The notes beneath the pieces are model-generated. The model was not told where the DNA came from. It worked only from the letters and a program-made list of their open reading frames with translations, and made no database searches. A DNA stretch of 33,817 nt, from positions 1-33,817 of the forward strand of contig JANXTM010000319.1 in assembly GCA_025352405.1 (NCBI GenBank). The letters run 5' to 3'. This document shows positions 8,319 to 16,213 of the stretch, in pieces; within the stretch, counting starts at the first letter, position 1; every line of letters starts with the position of its first letter. The translations under genes and the position numbers were made by a program. Origin of the DNA: Polaromonas sp. GTDB taxonomy: Bacteria > Pseudomonadota > Gammaproteobacteria > Burkholderiales > Burkholderiaceae_C.

Positions 8319-9830
8319 ATGCAAACACCCGTCAGCAACCCACACACACAGCCTTCGCACATTTTGGTCATAGACGACGAACCGGACCTGCGCACCCTTT
8401 ACGAGCTCACCCTGGTGCGGGAAGGCTACCGGGTTGAGGCTGCGGGAGACCTGGCACAAGCGCGCCGGCACCTGAAGGACAAACGCTTTGACGCAGTCAT
8501 CACAGACATGCGTCTGCCAGATGGCCTGGGTCTGGAATTGCTACACGACATGGTGCTGCAGCAACGGCCCGAGCGCTGCGTGGTGATTACCGCGCACGGG
8601 TCTGCCGAAAACGCGGTTGAAGCGCTCAAAGCAGGTGCGTTTGACTACCTTACAAAGCCGGTTGATCTGAAGCAATTCAGAAGCGTGGTGGCATCGGCGA
8701 TACAAGGTGCCAGGGCGGCAACAGTCGTGCCTGTCGAGGAACTTCAGTCGATCAAAAATGAAATAATCAAGTTGCGCGTGCACCCAAGCGCAGGCAAGAT
8801 GGGCGTTGCGGCCACCGCACTGGAACGACTGATCGGCCAGTCGGCAGTCATGCAAGCCGTGAAATCGCGTACCGCCAAAGTGGCCGCCAGCATGGCGCCG
8901 GTGCTCATTCAGGGTGAGTCAGGGACGGGCAAGGAATTGGTTGCAAGAGCCGTGCATGGCTGTAGCCATCGCGCTAGCGGCCCGTTTGTTGCCGTCAATT
9001 GCGGTGCCATTCCTGAAAATCTGCTGGAAGCCGAATTTTTTGGGGCACGTAAGGGTGCTTACACTGGCTCGACGCAAGATCGGCTCGGGTATTTTCAGGC
9101 GGCCAAAGGGGGCACGCTGTTTCTGGACGAGATCGGCGATTTACCATTGGCGATGCAGTCAAAACTGCTGCGGGCCATTCAGGAGCGGGTGGTCAGGCCC
9201 TTGGGTTCCTCCCAGGAAGATGCTGTAGATGTGCGTATTGTGAGCGCCACACACAGGGAGCTTGAGGCCGAGGTCGGATCCGGTCGTTTTCGTCAGGATT
9301 TGTTTTACCGCCTCAACGTCATTGTGATTAACGTGCCCCCCCTGCGTGAGCGCCAGGAAGACCTGCCAGCACTTTGCAATGAATTGTTGGCCAGGATTTG
9401 TCGCGAGTCAGGCTTTAGTGTGCCGGTGCTGACACAGCGGGTGTTAGAACAACTTCAAACCCACCAATTTAACGGAAATGTGCGGGAACTGGAAAACATT
9501 CTTCATCGCGCCGTGGCGCTGAGCGAAGGCGGTGAACTGCATCTGGACGTACCGGTAGTTCAAGCTGTGAAATTATCCATTGCACCAGCACCGCCTGCGC
9601 TTGTGCCTGAAAATCTGCAGAATTACCTGGATGCGCAAGAGCGTGACATTCTCTCCAAGGTGCTGCGCGATACCCGCTTTAACCGCACCGCAGCGGCCAG
9701 CCGACTGGGCTTGAGTCTGCGTCAGATCCGTTACCGCATCGCCCGCCTGAATATCACCATGCCCGACGGCGACGCCGCTGAAAACAGCGATGGCTCCGAC
9801 CGCGCCCATCCTGCCGATGACCGCAACTAA
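8319..9830 (+). CDS. pilR: Sigma-54-dependent response regulator PilR
   Basis: 503 residues from ATG 8319; the frame is open upstream inside pilS, but the receiver domain begins here (ILVIDDEPDLR). The receiver has D63 as phosphoacceptor (ITDMRLPDG) with T91 and K113. The AAA+ domain has Walker A GESGTGKE (199-206), Walker B TLFLDEIGDL (266-275) and an arginine-rich sensor region. The sigma-54 contact loop reads GAYTGS (246-251) instead of the usual GAFTGA. A Fis-type helix-turn-helix closes the protein (FNRTAAASRLGLSLRQIRYRI). It is expected to activate pilA transcription after phosphorylation by PilS. Its 3' end overlaps the start of ampD. Confidence 0.94.
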   Translation: MQTPVSNPHTQPSHILVIDDEPDLRTLYELTLVREGYRVEAAGDLAQARRHLKDKRFDAVITDMRLPDGLGLELLHDMVLQQRPERCVVITAHGSAENAVEALKAGAFDYLTKPVDLKQFRSVVASAIQGARAATVVPVEELQSIKNEIIKLRVHPSAGKMGVAATALERLIGQSAVMQAVKSRTAKVAASMAPVLIQGESGTGKELVARAVHGCSHRASGPFVAVNCGAIPENLLEAEFFGARKGAYTGSTQDRLGYFQAAKGGTLFLDEIGDLPLAMQSKLLRAIQERVVRPLGSSQEDAVDVRIVSATHRELEAEVGSGRFRQDLFYRLNVIVINVPPLRERQEDLPALCNELLARICRESGFSVPVLTQRVLEQLQTHQFNGNVRELENILHRAVALSEGGELHLDVPVVQAVKLSIAPAPPALVPENLQNYLDAQERDILSKVLRDTRFNRTAAASRLGLSLRQIRYRIARLNITMPDGDAAENSDGSDRAHPADDRN

Positions 9831-10428
9831 ATCCGAAAGCGGCCCGGCACCAGCGCTGTGGCGAGGGGGCTGGTACCGCTACGCCAGAGCGCTCAAGTCG
9901 CCCAACAAAGGGTTGCGCCCCGCCAATGCCCGGGTTGATCTGATTGTTGTTCATTCCATCAGTCTGCCGCCCGGGGAATTTGGCACTCAAAACGTGCAAC
10001 GCCTGTTCACCAACCAATTGGACTGGGATGCACACCCCTACTTCAAGGGCCTACGCGGACTTCAAGTCTCGGCGCACTTTTTTATCGCCCGGTCCGGCGA
10101 ACTTTGGCAATTCGTCAGCTGCGATGAGCGTGCATGGCATGCAGGGCAGTCAAGCTATCGGGGCCGCGACAACTGCAATGACGACTCGATTGGCATTGAA
10201 CTTGAAGGTCTCGAAGGCGGCATCTTTGAGACGCTTCAGTACGAGACCCTGGCTGGGCTGTGCGCCGCTGTCATGGCGCGCTACCCGATCGAACATCTGG
10301 CAGGCCATGAGCACATTGCGGCAGGTCGAAAGCAAGACCCGGGACCCGGCTTTGATTGGCCTTTTTTACAACGTTGTTTGGCCGCGCCAGATCGGTATTT
10401 TCCAGAGCCCGGCCGAGGCAGGCGCTGA
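9790..10428 (+). CDS. ampD: 1,6-anhydro-N-acetylmuramyl-L-alanine amidase AmpD
   Basis: An amidase_2-fold zinc enzyme that cuts the peptide from anhydro-muropeptides during cell-wall recycling in the cytoplasm; its loss derepresses ampC in many species. From ATG 9790 the expected zinc ligands are H55 (VVHSISLPPGEFG), H173 (AGHEHIAAGRK) and D183 (KQDPGPGFDW), with E137 (SIGIELEG) and K181 as catalytic residues, matching the E. coli pattern. There is no signal peptide, which fits AmpD rather than AmiD or a periplasmic amidase. A second ATG at 9817 would give 203 residues and shorten the overlap with pilR to 14 nt. Neither start has a clear Shine-Dalgarno sequence, so translational coupling to pilR is likely. 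Confidence 0.93.
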   Translation: MAPTAPILPMTATKSESGPAPALWRGGWYRYARALKSPNKGLRPANARVDLIVVHSISLPPGEFGTQNVQRLFTNQLDWDAHPYFKGLRGLQVSAHFFIARSGELWQFVSCDERAWHAGQSSYRGRDNCNDDSIGIELEGLEGGIFETLQYETLAGLCAAVMARYPIEHLAGHEHIAAGRKQDPGPGFDWPFLQRCLAAPDRYFPEPGRGRR

Positions 10429-10676
10429 CAAGCTTCGTGTCGTCACCTGCACGTTAGACAAAGCTCCGCAACACTTTGGTAGGCAAAGTGAGACTGCGCA
10501 CGCCGCTACAAGGAAAACTGCCCGAAAAGGCGCATGAATACGCTTTTTACAGGCCGCGTATCTGATGGAACAAGGCTTCCCGGCATATCTGGATATATTT
10601 CAAATATGTTTTTCAATACGAACAAAAAAACAAGCTCGCGCAGCAGCAAACATTTTCGGCGACAATACAAGTTAAA

Positions 10677-10692
10677 ACACTACCTGTAGTGC
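10677..10692 (+). promoter_or_regulatory. NrdR box 1 (operator)
   Basis: A 16-bp palindrome with half-sites ACACTA and TAGTGC around CCTG. It fits the NrdR box pattern (ACAC-A...T-GTGT type). NrdR is the zinc-finger/ATP-cone repressor of ribonucleotide reductase genes. It lies just upstream of the -35 hexamer. Confidence 0.85.
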
Positions 10693-10721
10693 TTGAATTC
10701 GCTTCAGACACTAGGTATAGT
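10693..10721 (+). promoter_or_regulatory. Promoter of nrdA
   Basis: TTGAAT (10693-10698), a 17-nt spacer, then TATAGT (10716-10721). The -35 abuts NrdR box 1 and the -10 lies within NrdR box 2, so repressor bound to both would block RNA polymerase. The start of transcription would be near 10728, leaving a leader of about 209 nt. Confidence 0.75.
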
Positions 10722-10723
10722 GT
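10708..10723 (+). promoter_or_regulatory. NrdR box 2 (operator)
   Basis: A 16-bp palindrome with perfect half-sites ACACTA and TAGTGT around GGTA. Its centre is 31 bp from the centre of box 1, three turns of the helix, which is the usual NrdR arrangement. It contains the -10 hexamer TATAGT. Confidence 0.9.
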
Positions 10724-10936
10724 ACAGATTGATACGATCTCGAGGTCATTTAGTCATTTTTGAACATCCAATTGGGCAACAAAACCCATTGAAATAGCAC
10801 CATGATGTGCCGTAACAAATTCATTGCAAAAACATTCTGCTCTTGCGACACAGGTCCAAACAACCCAACGCGTCATGCGAGCAACGTCTGCAGAACATAT
10901 TAACCAGACAAATTCAAAAAATTTAAGAGAAAGTCC

Positions 10937-13873
10937 ATGCAAACAACCCATAACACCCTACCCGCCGCCAGCAGCGTATCGCCCGTCACCCCACAGGGCA
11001 ACGAAAGCCGTGCGCAAACCAACTCGTTCAGCAACTACCAGATCATCAGGCGCAATGGCGGGGTAGTTCCGTTCGAGCCGAACAAAATTGCGGTCGCCAT
11101 GATGAAGGCCTTTTTGGCTGTACACGGCACGCAGGGTGCTGCGTCCGCGAGCGTTCGCGAGACCGTCGACAGCCTGACCCAGACGGTCATGCGTGCCATG
11201 ATGCGCTCGCGTCCCGGTGGCGGCACCTTTCACATTGAAGATGTGCAAGACCAGGTTGAACTTGGCTTGATGCGCGGTGGTCACCACGAAATCGCCAGAG
11301 CCTATGTGCTTTACCGTGAAAAACGCACGCAAGAGCGTGCCCGCCAACCCCAGGCACAAACATCGGCAGTCACCTTGCTGCACGTCGTTGACGGCGGCAA
11401 ACGGGTTGCGCTGGACATTCGTAACCTCCAGGCTCTGATCGAAGCCTCGTGCGCCAACCTTGGCGCCGGCGTCAAGCCCGACCCCATCGTTGCAGAGACC
11501 ATGCGCAACCTGTACGACGGCGTACCGATTGACGAGGTTTACAAAGCGTCCATTTTGGCAGCCCGCACGCTGATTGAAAAAGACCCCGACTACACCTACG
11601 CCACCGCGCGCCTGTTGATGCATACCATTCGCCGTGAAGTGCTGGGAGAAGAAGTTGCACATGAAGAAATGCAGACCCGCTATGCCGAGTATTTCCCAAA
11701 GTTCATCGCCAAGGGCGTGCAGAACGAACTGCTCGACGAAAAACTCCAGCAGTTTGACCTGGCCCGCCTGGGCGCAGCCCTCAAGCCTGAGCGCGATCTG
11801 AAATTTGATTACCTTGGCCTGCAAACATTGTTTGATCGCTATTTTTTGCATGTACGCAAGCAACGCATCGAATTGCCACAGGCATTTTTTATGCGTGTCG
11901 CCATGGGCCTGTCGCTCAATGAAATAAACCGCGAAGAACGGGCGATCGAGTTCTACGAAATCCTGTCGTCATTTGATTTCATGTCCAGCACGCCAACGCT
12001 GTTTAACTCTGGCACGCTGCGCTCGCAGCTGTCATCGTGCTACCTGACCACGGTCGCTGATGACCTGGGCGGTATTTATGACGCGATCAAAGAAAACGCG
12101 CTGCTTTCAAAGTTTGCTGGCGGTCTGGGCAACGACTGGACGCCAGTGCGTGCACTCGGCGCCCACATCAAGGGTACCAATGGCGAATCACAAGGCGTCG
12201 TGCCTTTCCTGAAGGTTGTGAACGATACGGCTGTTGCGGTTAACCAGGGCGGCAAGCGCAAGGGTGCGGTCTGCGCCTACCTCGAAACATGGCATCTCGA
12301 CATTGAAGAGTTCTTGGAGCTGCGCAAAAATACTGGTGATGACCGCCGGCGCACACACGACATGAACACTGCCAACTGGATTCCTGACCTTTTCATGCGT
12401 CGTGTCATGGAAAAAGGCACCTGGACCCTGTTTTCTCCCAACGACACGCCCGATCTGCATGACAAATTCGGCAAGGATTTCGAGAAAATATATGTCGCCT
12501 ACGAAGCCAGAGCCGAGCGCGGGGAGCTCAAACCTTCACGCACGCTGCAAGCCTCCGACATGTGGCGCAAGATGCTGTCGATGCTGTTTGAAACGGGCCA
12601 CCCTTGGATTACGTTCAAGGACGCCTGCAACATCCGCTCACCCCAGCAGCATGTTGGTGTTGTGCACTCGTCCAACCTGTGTACAGAGATCACGCTCAAC
12701 ACCAGCGAAACTGAAACTGCTGTGTGCAATCTCGGCTCGGTCAATCTGGTACAGCACTTGAAGGACGGTGCAGATGGTGCCAAGGTTCTTGATCACGCGA
12801 AGTTGCAAAAGACCATCACCACCGCCATGCGCATGCTGGACAACGTGATCGACATCAACTACTACGCCGTTAAAAAGGCCCGTGACTCCAATATGCGCCA
12901 TCGTCCTGTGGGTCTGGGCATCATGGGCTTTCAGGACTGCCTGTATGAGCTGCGCGTACCTTACGCATCTGACGCTGCAGTAGAGTTTGCAGACAAGTCG
13001 ATGGAAGCCGTCTGCTACCACGCCTATTGGGCCTCTACCGAGCTGGCAAAAGAGCGCGGCAAGTACGCCAGCTACAAAGGCTCGCTGTGGGACCAAGGCA
13101 TCCTGCCACTCGATACGCTGAACATGCTGGCCGAAGAACGTGGTGGTTACGTGGAAGTTGACCGTTCAGCCACACTGGACTGGGACGCACTGCGCGGGAA
13201 AATCGCACAGGACGGCATGCGTAATTCCAACTGCGTGGCCATTGCGCCAACAGCCACCATCTCGAACATCATTGGTGTGGACGCCTGTATCGAACCCTGC
13301 TTTGGCAACCTGTCCGTCAAGTCCAACCTGTCGGGTGAGTTCACTGTCATCAACCATTACCTGGTACGCGACCTGAAAAGCCTGGGCCTATGGGACGATG
13401 TGATGGTGGTTGATCTCAAACACTTTGATGGTTCACTGCGTCCAATTGATCGCGTGCCTCAAGACATCAAGGCGCTGTATGCCACGGCCTTCGAAGTCGA
13501 GACTTCGTGGATTGTCGAAGCTGCCGCGCGTCGCCAGAAATGGATTGACCAAGCACAGTCACTGAACATTTACATGGCTGGTGCATCGGGCAAAAAACTT
13601 GACGAGACCTACAAACTGGCCTGGATTCGTGGCTTGAAAACAACCTACTATCTCCGGACGCAAAGCGCTACACACGCCGAAAAATCAACCGTTCAGGCGG
13701 GCAAAATGAATTCGGTGTCGGCAGGCGGCATGCTTAAAAATAATGCCCTCAGCAGCAGCCTGAGTACGCTCGACGCAGCGGTGCTTGCAGCCCAGGCACA
13801 GATGAGTGCGCCACCTGCAACCGATGTTAAATTTTGCGCCATCGACGATCCTGGTTGCGAGGCGTGTCAATAA
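10937..13873 (+). CDS. nrdA: Class I ribonucleoside-diphosphate reductase, alpha subunit NrdA
   Basis: A 978-residue catalytic subunit that reduces NDPs to dNDPs. Residues about 33-127 form an ATP-cone (IIRRNGG-VVPFEPNKI). Residues about 145-237 align with the single ATP-cone of E. coli NrdA (DPDYTYATARLLMHTIRREV), so this protein has two in tandem, as in Pseudomonas aeruginosa NrdA. Active-site residues are N580, C582 and E584 in SNLCTEI, with the redox pair C368 (LSSCYL) and C597 (AVCNLGS). The C-terminal shuttle cysteines are C974 and C977 in GCEACQ. The large size relative to E. coli (761 residues) is due mainly to the extra cone and inserts. It is expressed from an NrdR-controlled promoter and followed 169 bp later by nrdB. 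Confidence 0.97.
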   Translation: MQTTHNTLPAASSVSPVTPQGNESRAQTNSFSNYQIIRRNGGVVPFEPNKIAVAMMKAFLAVHGTQGAASASVRETVDSLTQTVMRAMMRSRPGGGTFHIEDVQDQVELGLMRGGHHEIARAYVLYREKRTQERARQPQAQTSAVTLLHVVDGGKRVALDIRNLQALIEASCANLGAGVKPDPIVAETMRNLYDGVPIDEVYKASILAARTLIEKDPDYTYATARLLMHTIRREVLGEEVAHEEMQTRYAEYFPKFIAKGVQNELLDEKLQQFDLARLGAALKPERDLKFDYLGLQTLFDRYFLHVRKQRIELPQAFFMRVAMGLSLNEINREERAIEFYEILSSFDFMSSTPTLFNSGTLRSQLSSCYLTTVADDLGGIYDAIKENALLSKFAGGLGNDWTPVRALGAHIKGTNGESQGVVPFLKVVNDTAVAVNQGGKRKGAVCAYLETWHLDIEEFLELRKNTGDDRRRTHDMNTANWIPDLFMRRVMEKGTWTLFSPNDTPDLHDKFGKDFEKIYVAYEARAERGELKPSRTLQASDMWRKMLSMLFETGHPWITFKDACNIRSPQQHVGVVHSSNLCTEITLNTSETETAVCNLGSVNLVQHLKDGADGAKVLDHAKLQKTITTAMRMLDNVIDINYYAVKKARDSNMRHRPVGLGIMGFQDCLYELRVPYASDAAVEFADKSMEAVCYHAYWASTELAKERGKYASYKGSLWDQGILPLDTLNMLAEERGGYVEVDRSATLDWDALRGKIAQDGMRNSNCVAIAPTATISNIIGVDACIEPCFGNLSVKSNLSGEFTVINHYLVRDLKSLGLWDDVMVVDLKHFDGSLRPIDRVPQDIKALYATAFEVETSWIVEAAARRQKWIDQAQSLNIYMAGASGKKLDETYKLAWIRGLKTTYYLRTQSATHAEKSTVQAGKMNSVSAGGMLKNNALSSSLSTLDAAVLAAQAQMSAPPATDVKFCAIDDPGCEACQ

Positions 13874-14042
13874 ACATGCCGGCTCTTGTGTTGCACAGTA
13901 CGATGAAATTATTCACGCCAGCTGGCAGCTTGATTTAATGCGCCAATTCGATGTAATAGAGCAACACAAATTACGGCGATGTGAATGAACACTTTTCATT
14001 TTGTACCGCTGCTTTCATAATCAAAAAATATTGGAAATTTCT
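13874..14042 (+). other. nrdA-nrdB spacer with inverted repeats
   Basis: A 169-bp spacer with a perfect 9-bp inverted repeat, TTGTGTTGC (13886-13894) and GCAACACAA (13961-13969). Between the arms lies the 10-bp palindrome GCCAGCTGGC (13917-13926). A possible weak promoter, TTGATT (13930-13935) - 16 nt - TGTAAT (13952-13957), sits inside the same segment. GGAAA about 9 nt before the nrdB ATG is the likely ribosome site. No T-run follows the stem, so it does not look like a simple terminator. Confidence 0.5.
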
Positions 14043-15284
14043 ATGTTGACCTGGGACGAAGAAGTCAAACCGACATCGCAACAAACTTTTACCAGCGACC
14101 TGTCAGACAGCCGCTCGATGGAACTTCCGCCTTTCTCTTTTGCAGCTGCTTCCACGCATTCTTCTGCACTGCCAGAAGCACAAAGACGCACACTGGATGA
14201 TGGTGCACTCACATCTGCAACCGCGACATCAACGACCCCATCAGGCGCAGCTGAGCCTGCAGTCATGAAGCGCGTCAAGGCCTCAGACAAACGCATCATC
14301 AATGGTCAGACCGACGTGAACCAGCTGGTACCTTTCAAATACAAATGGGCGTGGGAAAAGTACCTGGCGAGTTGCGCTAACCACTGGATGCCACAAGAGG
14401 TCAATATGACCCGTGATATTGCGTTGTGGAAGGATCCGAACGGCTTGACCGAAGACGAGCGCCGTCTGGTCAAACGCAACCTCGGCTTTTTTGTCACGGC
14501 GGACTCACTGGCCGCGAACAACATCGTGCTGGGCACTTACCGCCACATCACGGCCCCGGAATGCCGCCAGTTCCTGCTGCGTCAGGCTTTCGAAGAAGCC
14601 ATTCATACCCACGCTTACCAGTACATCACCGAATCCCTAGGGTTGGACGAAGCCGAAATTTTTAACGCTTACAACGAAGTGCAGTCGATCAAGGACAAGG
14701 ACCAGTTCCTGATTCCGTTCATTGAAGTGATCTCTAACCCACATTTCAAGACCGGCACACCCGAAGCTGACCAAACCCTGCTTAAGTCGCTGATTGTGTT
14801 CGCCTGTTTGATGGAAGGCCTGTTCTTCTACGTTGGCTTCACCCAAATTCTTGCGCTTGGCCGCCAGAACAAGATGACAGGCGCTGCCGAGCAGTACCAG
14901 TACATTTTGCGCGACGAGTCCATGCACTGCAACTTTGGAATCGACCTGATCAACCAGCTCAAGCTTGAGAATCCGCATTTGTGGACAGCCGAATTCAAGG
15001 CTGAAATCAAGGCCTTGTTCATGCAGGCCGTAGAGCTGGAGTACCGCTACGCTGAAGACACCATGCCGCGGGGCGTGCTGGGGCTCAACGCCTCCATGTT
15101 CAAGGGCTATCTGCGCTATATCGCCAACCGTCGTGCCACCCAGATTGGCCTTGAGACGCTGTTTCCAAATGAAGAAAATCCATTTCCATGGATGAGCGAA
15201 ATGATTGACCTCAAAAAGGAACGTAACTTTTTCGAAACCCGAGTGATTGAATACCAGTCTGGCGGCGCCCTTTCCTGGGACTGA
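14043..15284 (+). CDS. nrdB: Class I ribonucleoside-diphosphate reductase, beta subunit NrdB
   Basis: A 413-residue diiron radical subunit paired with NrdA. Metal ligands and the radical tyrosine follow the class Ia pattern: D154 ([11 protein letters not shown]), then E185, H188 and Y192 in [12 protein letters not shown], where Y192 is at the position of E. coli Tyr122. The presence of this Tyr argues against class Ic. The C-terminal tail that contacts the alpha subunit ends [10 protein letters not shown]. The first 80 or so residues are a Ser/Thr/Ala-rich, low-complexity extension not found in E. coli NrdB. The start at 14043 (MLTWDEEV) is preferred to 14001 because it has GGAAA just upstream. 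Confidence 0.97.
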   Translation: MLTWDEEVKPTSQQTFTSDLSDSRSMELPPFSFAAASTHSSALPEAQRRTLDDGALTSATATSTTPSGAAEPAVMKRVKASDKRIINGQTDVNQLVPFKYKWAWEKYLASCANHWMPQEVNMTRDIALWKDPNGLTEDERRLVKRNLGFFVTADSLAANNIVLGTYRHITAPECRQFLLRQAFEEAIHTHAYQYITESLGLDEAEIFNAYNEVQSIKDKDQFLIPFIEVISNPHFKTGTPEADQTLLKSLIVFACLMEGLFFYVGFTQILALGRQNKMTGAAEQYQYILRDESMHCNFGIDLINQLKLENPHLWTAEFKAEIKALFMQAVELEYRYAEDTMPRGVLGLNASMFKGYLRYIANRRATQIGLETLFPNEENPFPWMSEMIDLKKERNFFETRVIEYQSGGALSWD

Positions 15285-15305
15285 GACAAAGCAAATCAAA
15301 ACAAC

Positions 15306-15458
15306 ATGCTTTTCAAAATTGCAATGACCAACGACGACGCCAGAGAGTGTGCGTTGGGCAATGCTTCCATGTTCGCGGCGCTGGGCCAGGTTATCCGCTG
15401 GCCCAACGCTGTGAATCGCTTTGCGTACTCCAAACGTGAAGTGCTATTTGCAACGTGA
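15306..15458 (+). CDS. Possible 50-residue ORF between nrdB and the H1-like gene
   Basis: An ATG-initiated frame of 50 codons ending in TGA at 15456-15458. The predicted peptide contains [19 protein letters not shown] near its C-terminus and has no signal peptide or membrane helix. No Shine-Dalgarno sequence is visible. The frame contains an inverted repeat TGGGCCA (15382-15388) / TGGCCCA (15399-15405). I do not recognise the protein; it may be a chance frame in a 188-bp spacer. Confidence 0.25.
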   Translation: MLFKIAMTNDDARECALGNASMFAALGQVIRWPNAVNRFAYSKREVLFAT

Positions 15459-15472
15459 TCAAGGAGAAAACT

Positions 15473-15961
15473 ATGGCAACTGCGAAAAAACCTGCGGCAA
15501 AAAAAGCTGCTCCAGCAAAAGTACCGGCAAAAGCACCGGCAAAAGCACAGGCAAAAAAAGTAGCGGCGAAGAAAGTAGCGGCGAAGAAAGCCCCTGCGAA
15601 AAAAGTTGTCGCCAAGAAGGTACCTGCAAAAAAAGCTGTCGCTAAAAAAGTAGTCGCAAAAAAGGCACCAGCTAAAAAAGTGGCTGCAAAGAAAGCCCCT
15701 GCGAAAAAGGCTCCAGCAAAAAAGGTAGTCGCCAAGAAGGCACCAGCTAAAAAAGCCGCTGCAAAGAAAGCCCCAGCTAAAAAAGCTGCAGCAAAGAAAG
15801 TAGCTAAAAAGCCTGCGGCTAAGAAAGCCGCGAAAAAACCCGCTGTGAAAGCCGCGAAAACACCTGCTGCCAAAGCGCCTTCGGCACTAACGGGCTCTGC
15901 AGCTCAGACTACCCTGAACCCGCAAGCTGCCTGGCCGTTTCCTACAGCCAGCAAGCCTTAA
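15473..15961 (+). CDS. Histone H1-like Lys/Ala-rich DNA-binding protein
   Basis: A 162-residue, very basic protein composed almost wholly of Lys, Ala, Pro and Val, resembling the C-terminal domain of eukaryotic H1 and bacterial AlgP/HctB/BpH1-type proteins. Residues 27-106 are 16 successive AKKxx pentapeptides (xx = AP, VV, VA, AA, VP or AV). The C-terminal 25 residues are non-repetitive ([15 protein letters not shown]). The family binds DNA non-specifically and compacts the nucleoid. The start at 15473 has a strong AAGGAG (15461-15466), better than any other gene nearby, which suggests high expression. A strong terminator follows 21 bp after the stop. Confidence 0.9.
   Translation: MATAKKPAAKKAAPAKVPAKAPAKAQAKKVAAKKVAAKKAPAKKVVAKKVPAKKAVAKKVVAKKAPAKKVAAKKAPAKKAPAKKVVAKKAPAKKAAAKKAPAKKAAAKKVAKKPAAKKAAKKPAVKAAKTPAAKAPSALTGSAAQTTLNPQAAWPFPTASKP
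15551..15790 (+). repeat. 16 x 15-bp coding repeat (AKKxx pentapeptides)
   Basis: Sixteen consecutive 15-bp units without interruption, each encoding Ala-Lys-Lys plus two variable residues. Units differ at third positions and in the last two codons, so the repeat is degenerate at the DNA level (AAA/AAG, GCA/GCC/GCT alternate). Confidence 0.85.
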
Positions 15962-15982
15962 GCATTAAGGTGCTTTCTACTT

Positions 15983-16018
15983 AAAAAGCCCAGTGTCCTA
16001 GATGCTGGGCTTTTTTTT
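15983..16018 (+). terminator. Rho-independent terminator after the H1-like gene
   Basis: GCCCAG (15988-15993) pairs with CTGGGC (16005-16010), extended by A5 upstream against a T8 tract downstream. The flanking A-run would also let it work for transcripts from the opposite strand. Confidence 0.9.
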
Positions 16019-16168
16019 GCAGCTCAAAAGTCAATCGGCACCTCATGCCCATGTCAGATACCACGGCACCCTGGCAGCATTCCTTCATGCGGAAAAACAT
16101 CGCAGCACCAGCAGTTCACACTACCAGCTGAGGCTACCGCCAGGGCGGACTGGCAGAGATTGGCGCCG

Positions 16169-16195
16169 TATACGCTATGCAATGTATAGCGCATA
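16169..16195 (-). other. Hairpin downstream of the PfkB kinase gene
   Basis: CGCTAT (16173-16178) and ATAGCG (16186-16191) form a perfect stem with a 7-nt loop, extended by TAT/ATA across one mismatch. It lies 19 nt beyond the kinase stop on the minus strand. It has no T-run, so it may stabilise the 3' end rather than terminate. Confidence 0.35.
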
Positions 16196-16213
16196 ACTCC
16201 CGCAGCTAAAGCC

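Larger units (their letters stand above)
10429..10936. promoter_or_regulatory. Non-coding control region and leader upstream of nrdA
   Basis: This 508-bp interval between ampD and nrdA holds the nrdA promoter, two NrdR-type palindromes and a long 5' leader (separate entries). The part from about 10580 to 10760 is much more AT-rich than the neighbouring genes and contains A7 and T-rich runs. I see no terminator hairpin for the pilSR-ampD transcript, no DnaA box close to consensus, and no ORF with a ribosome site. The leader from about 10728 to 10936 ends in AAGAGAAAG, a weak Shine-Dalgarno sequence 4 nt before the nrdA ATG. Confidence 0.6.

Noticed and set aside
10534-10689. 51-codon plus-strand frame ahead of the nrdA promoter
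   Set aside because: It runs through NrdR box 1, has a composition that follows the AT-rich spacer and lacks a ribosome site.
16002-16196. 64-codon plus-strand frame after the H1-like terminator
   Set aside because: It begins inside the terminator stem, has no ribosome site and no recognisable features; likely chance.
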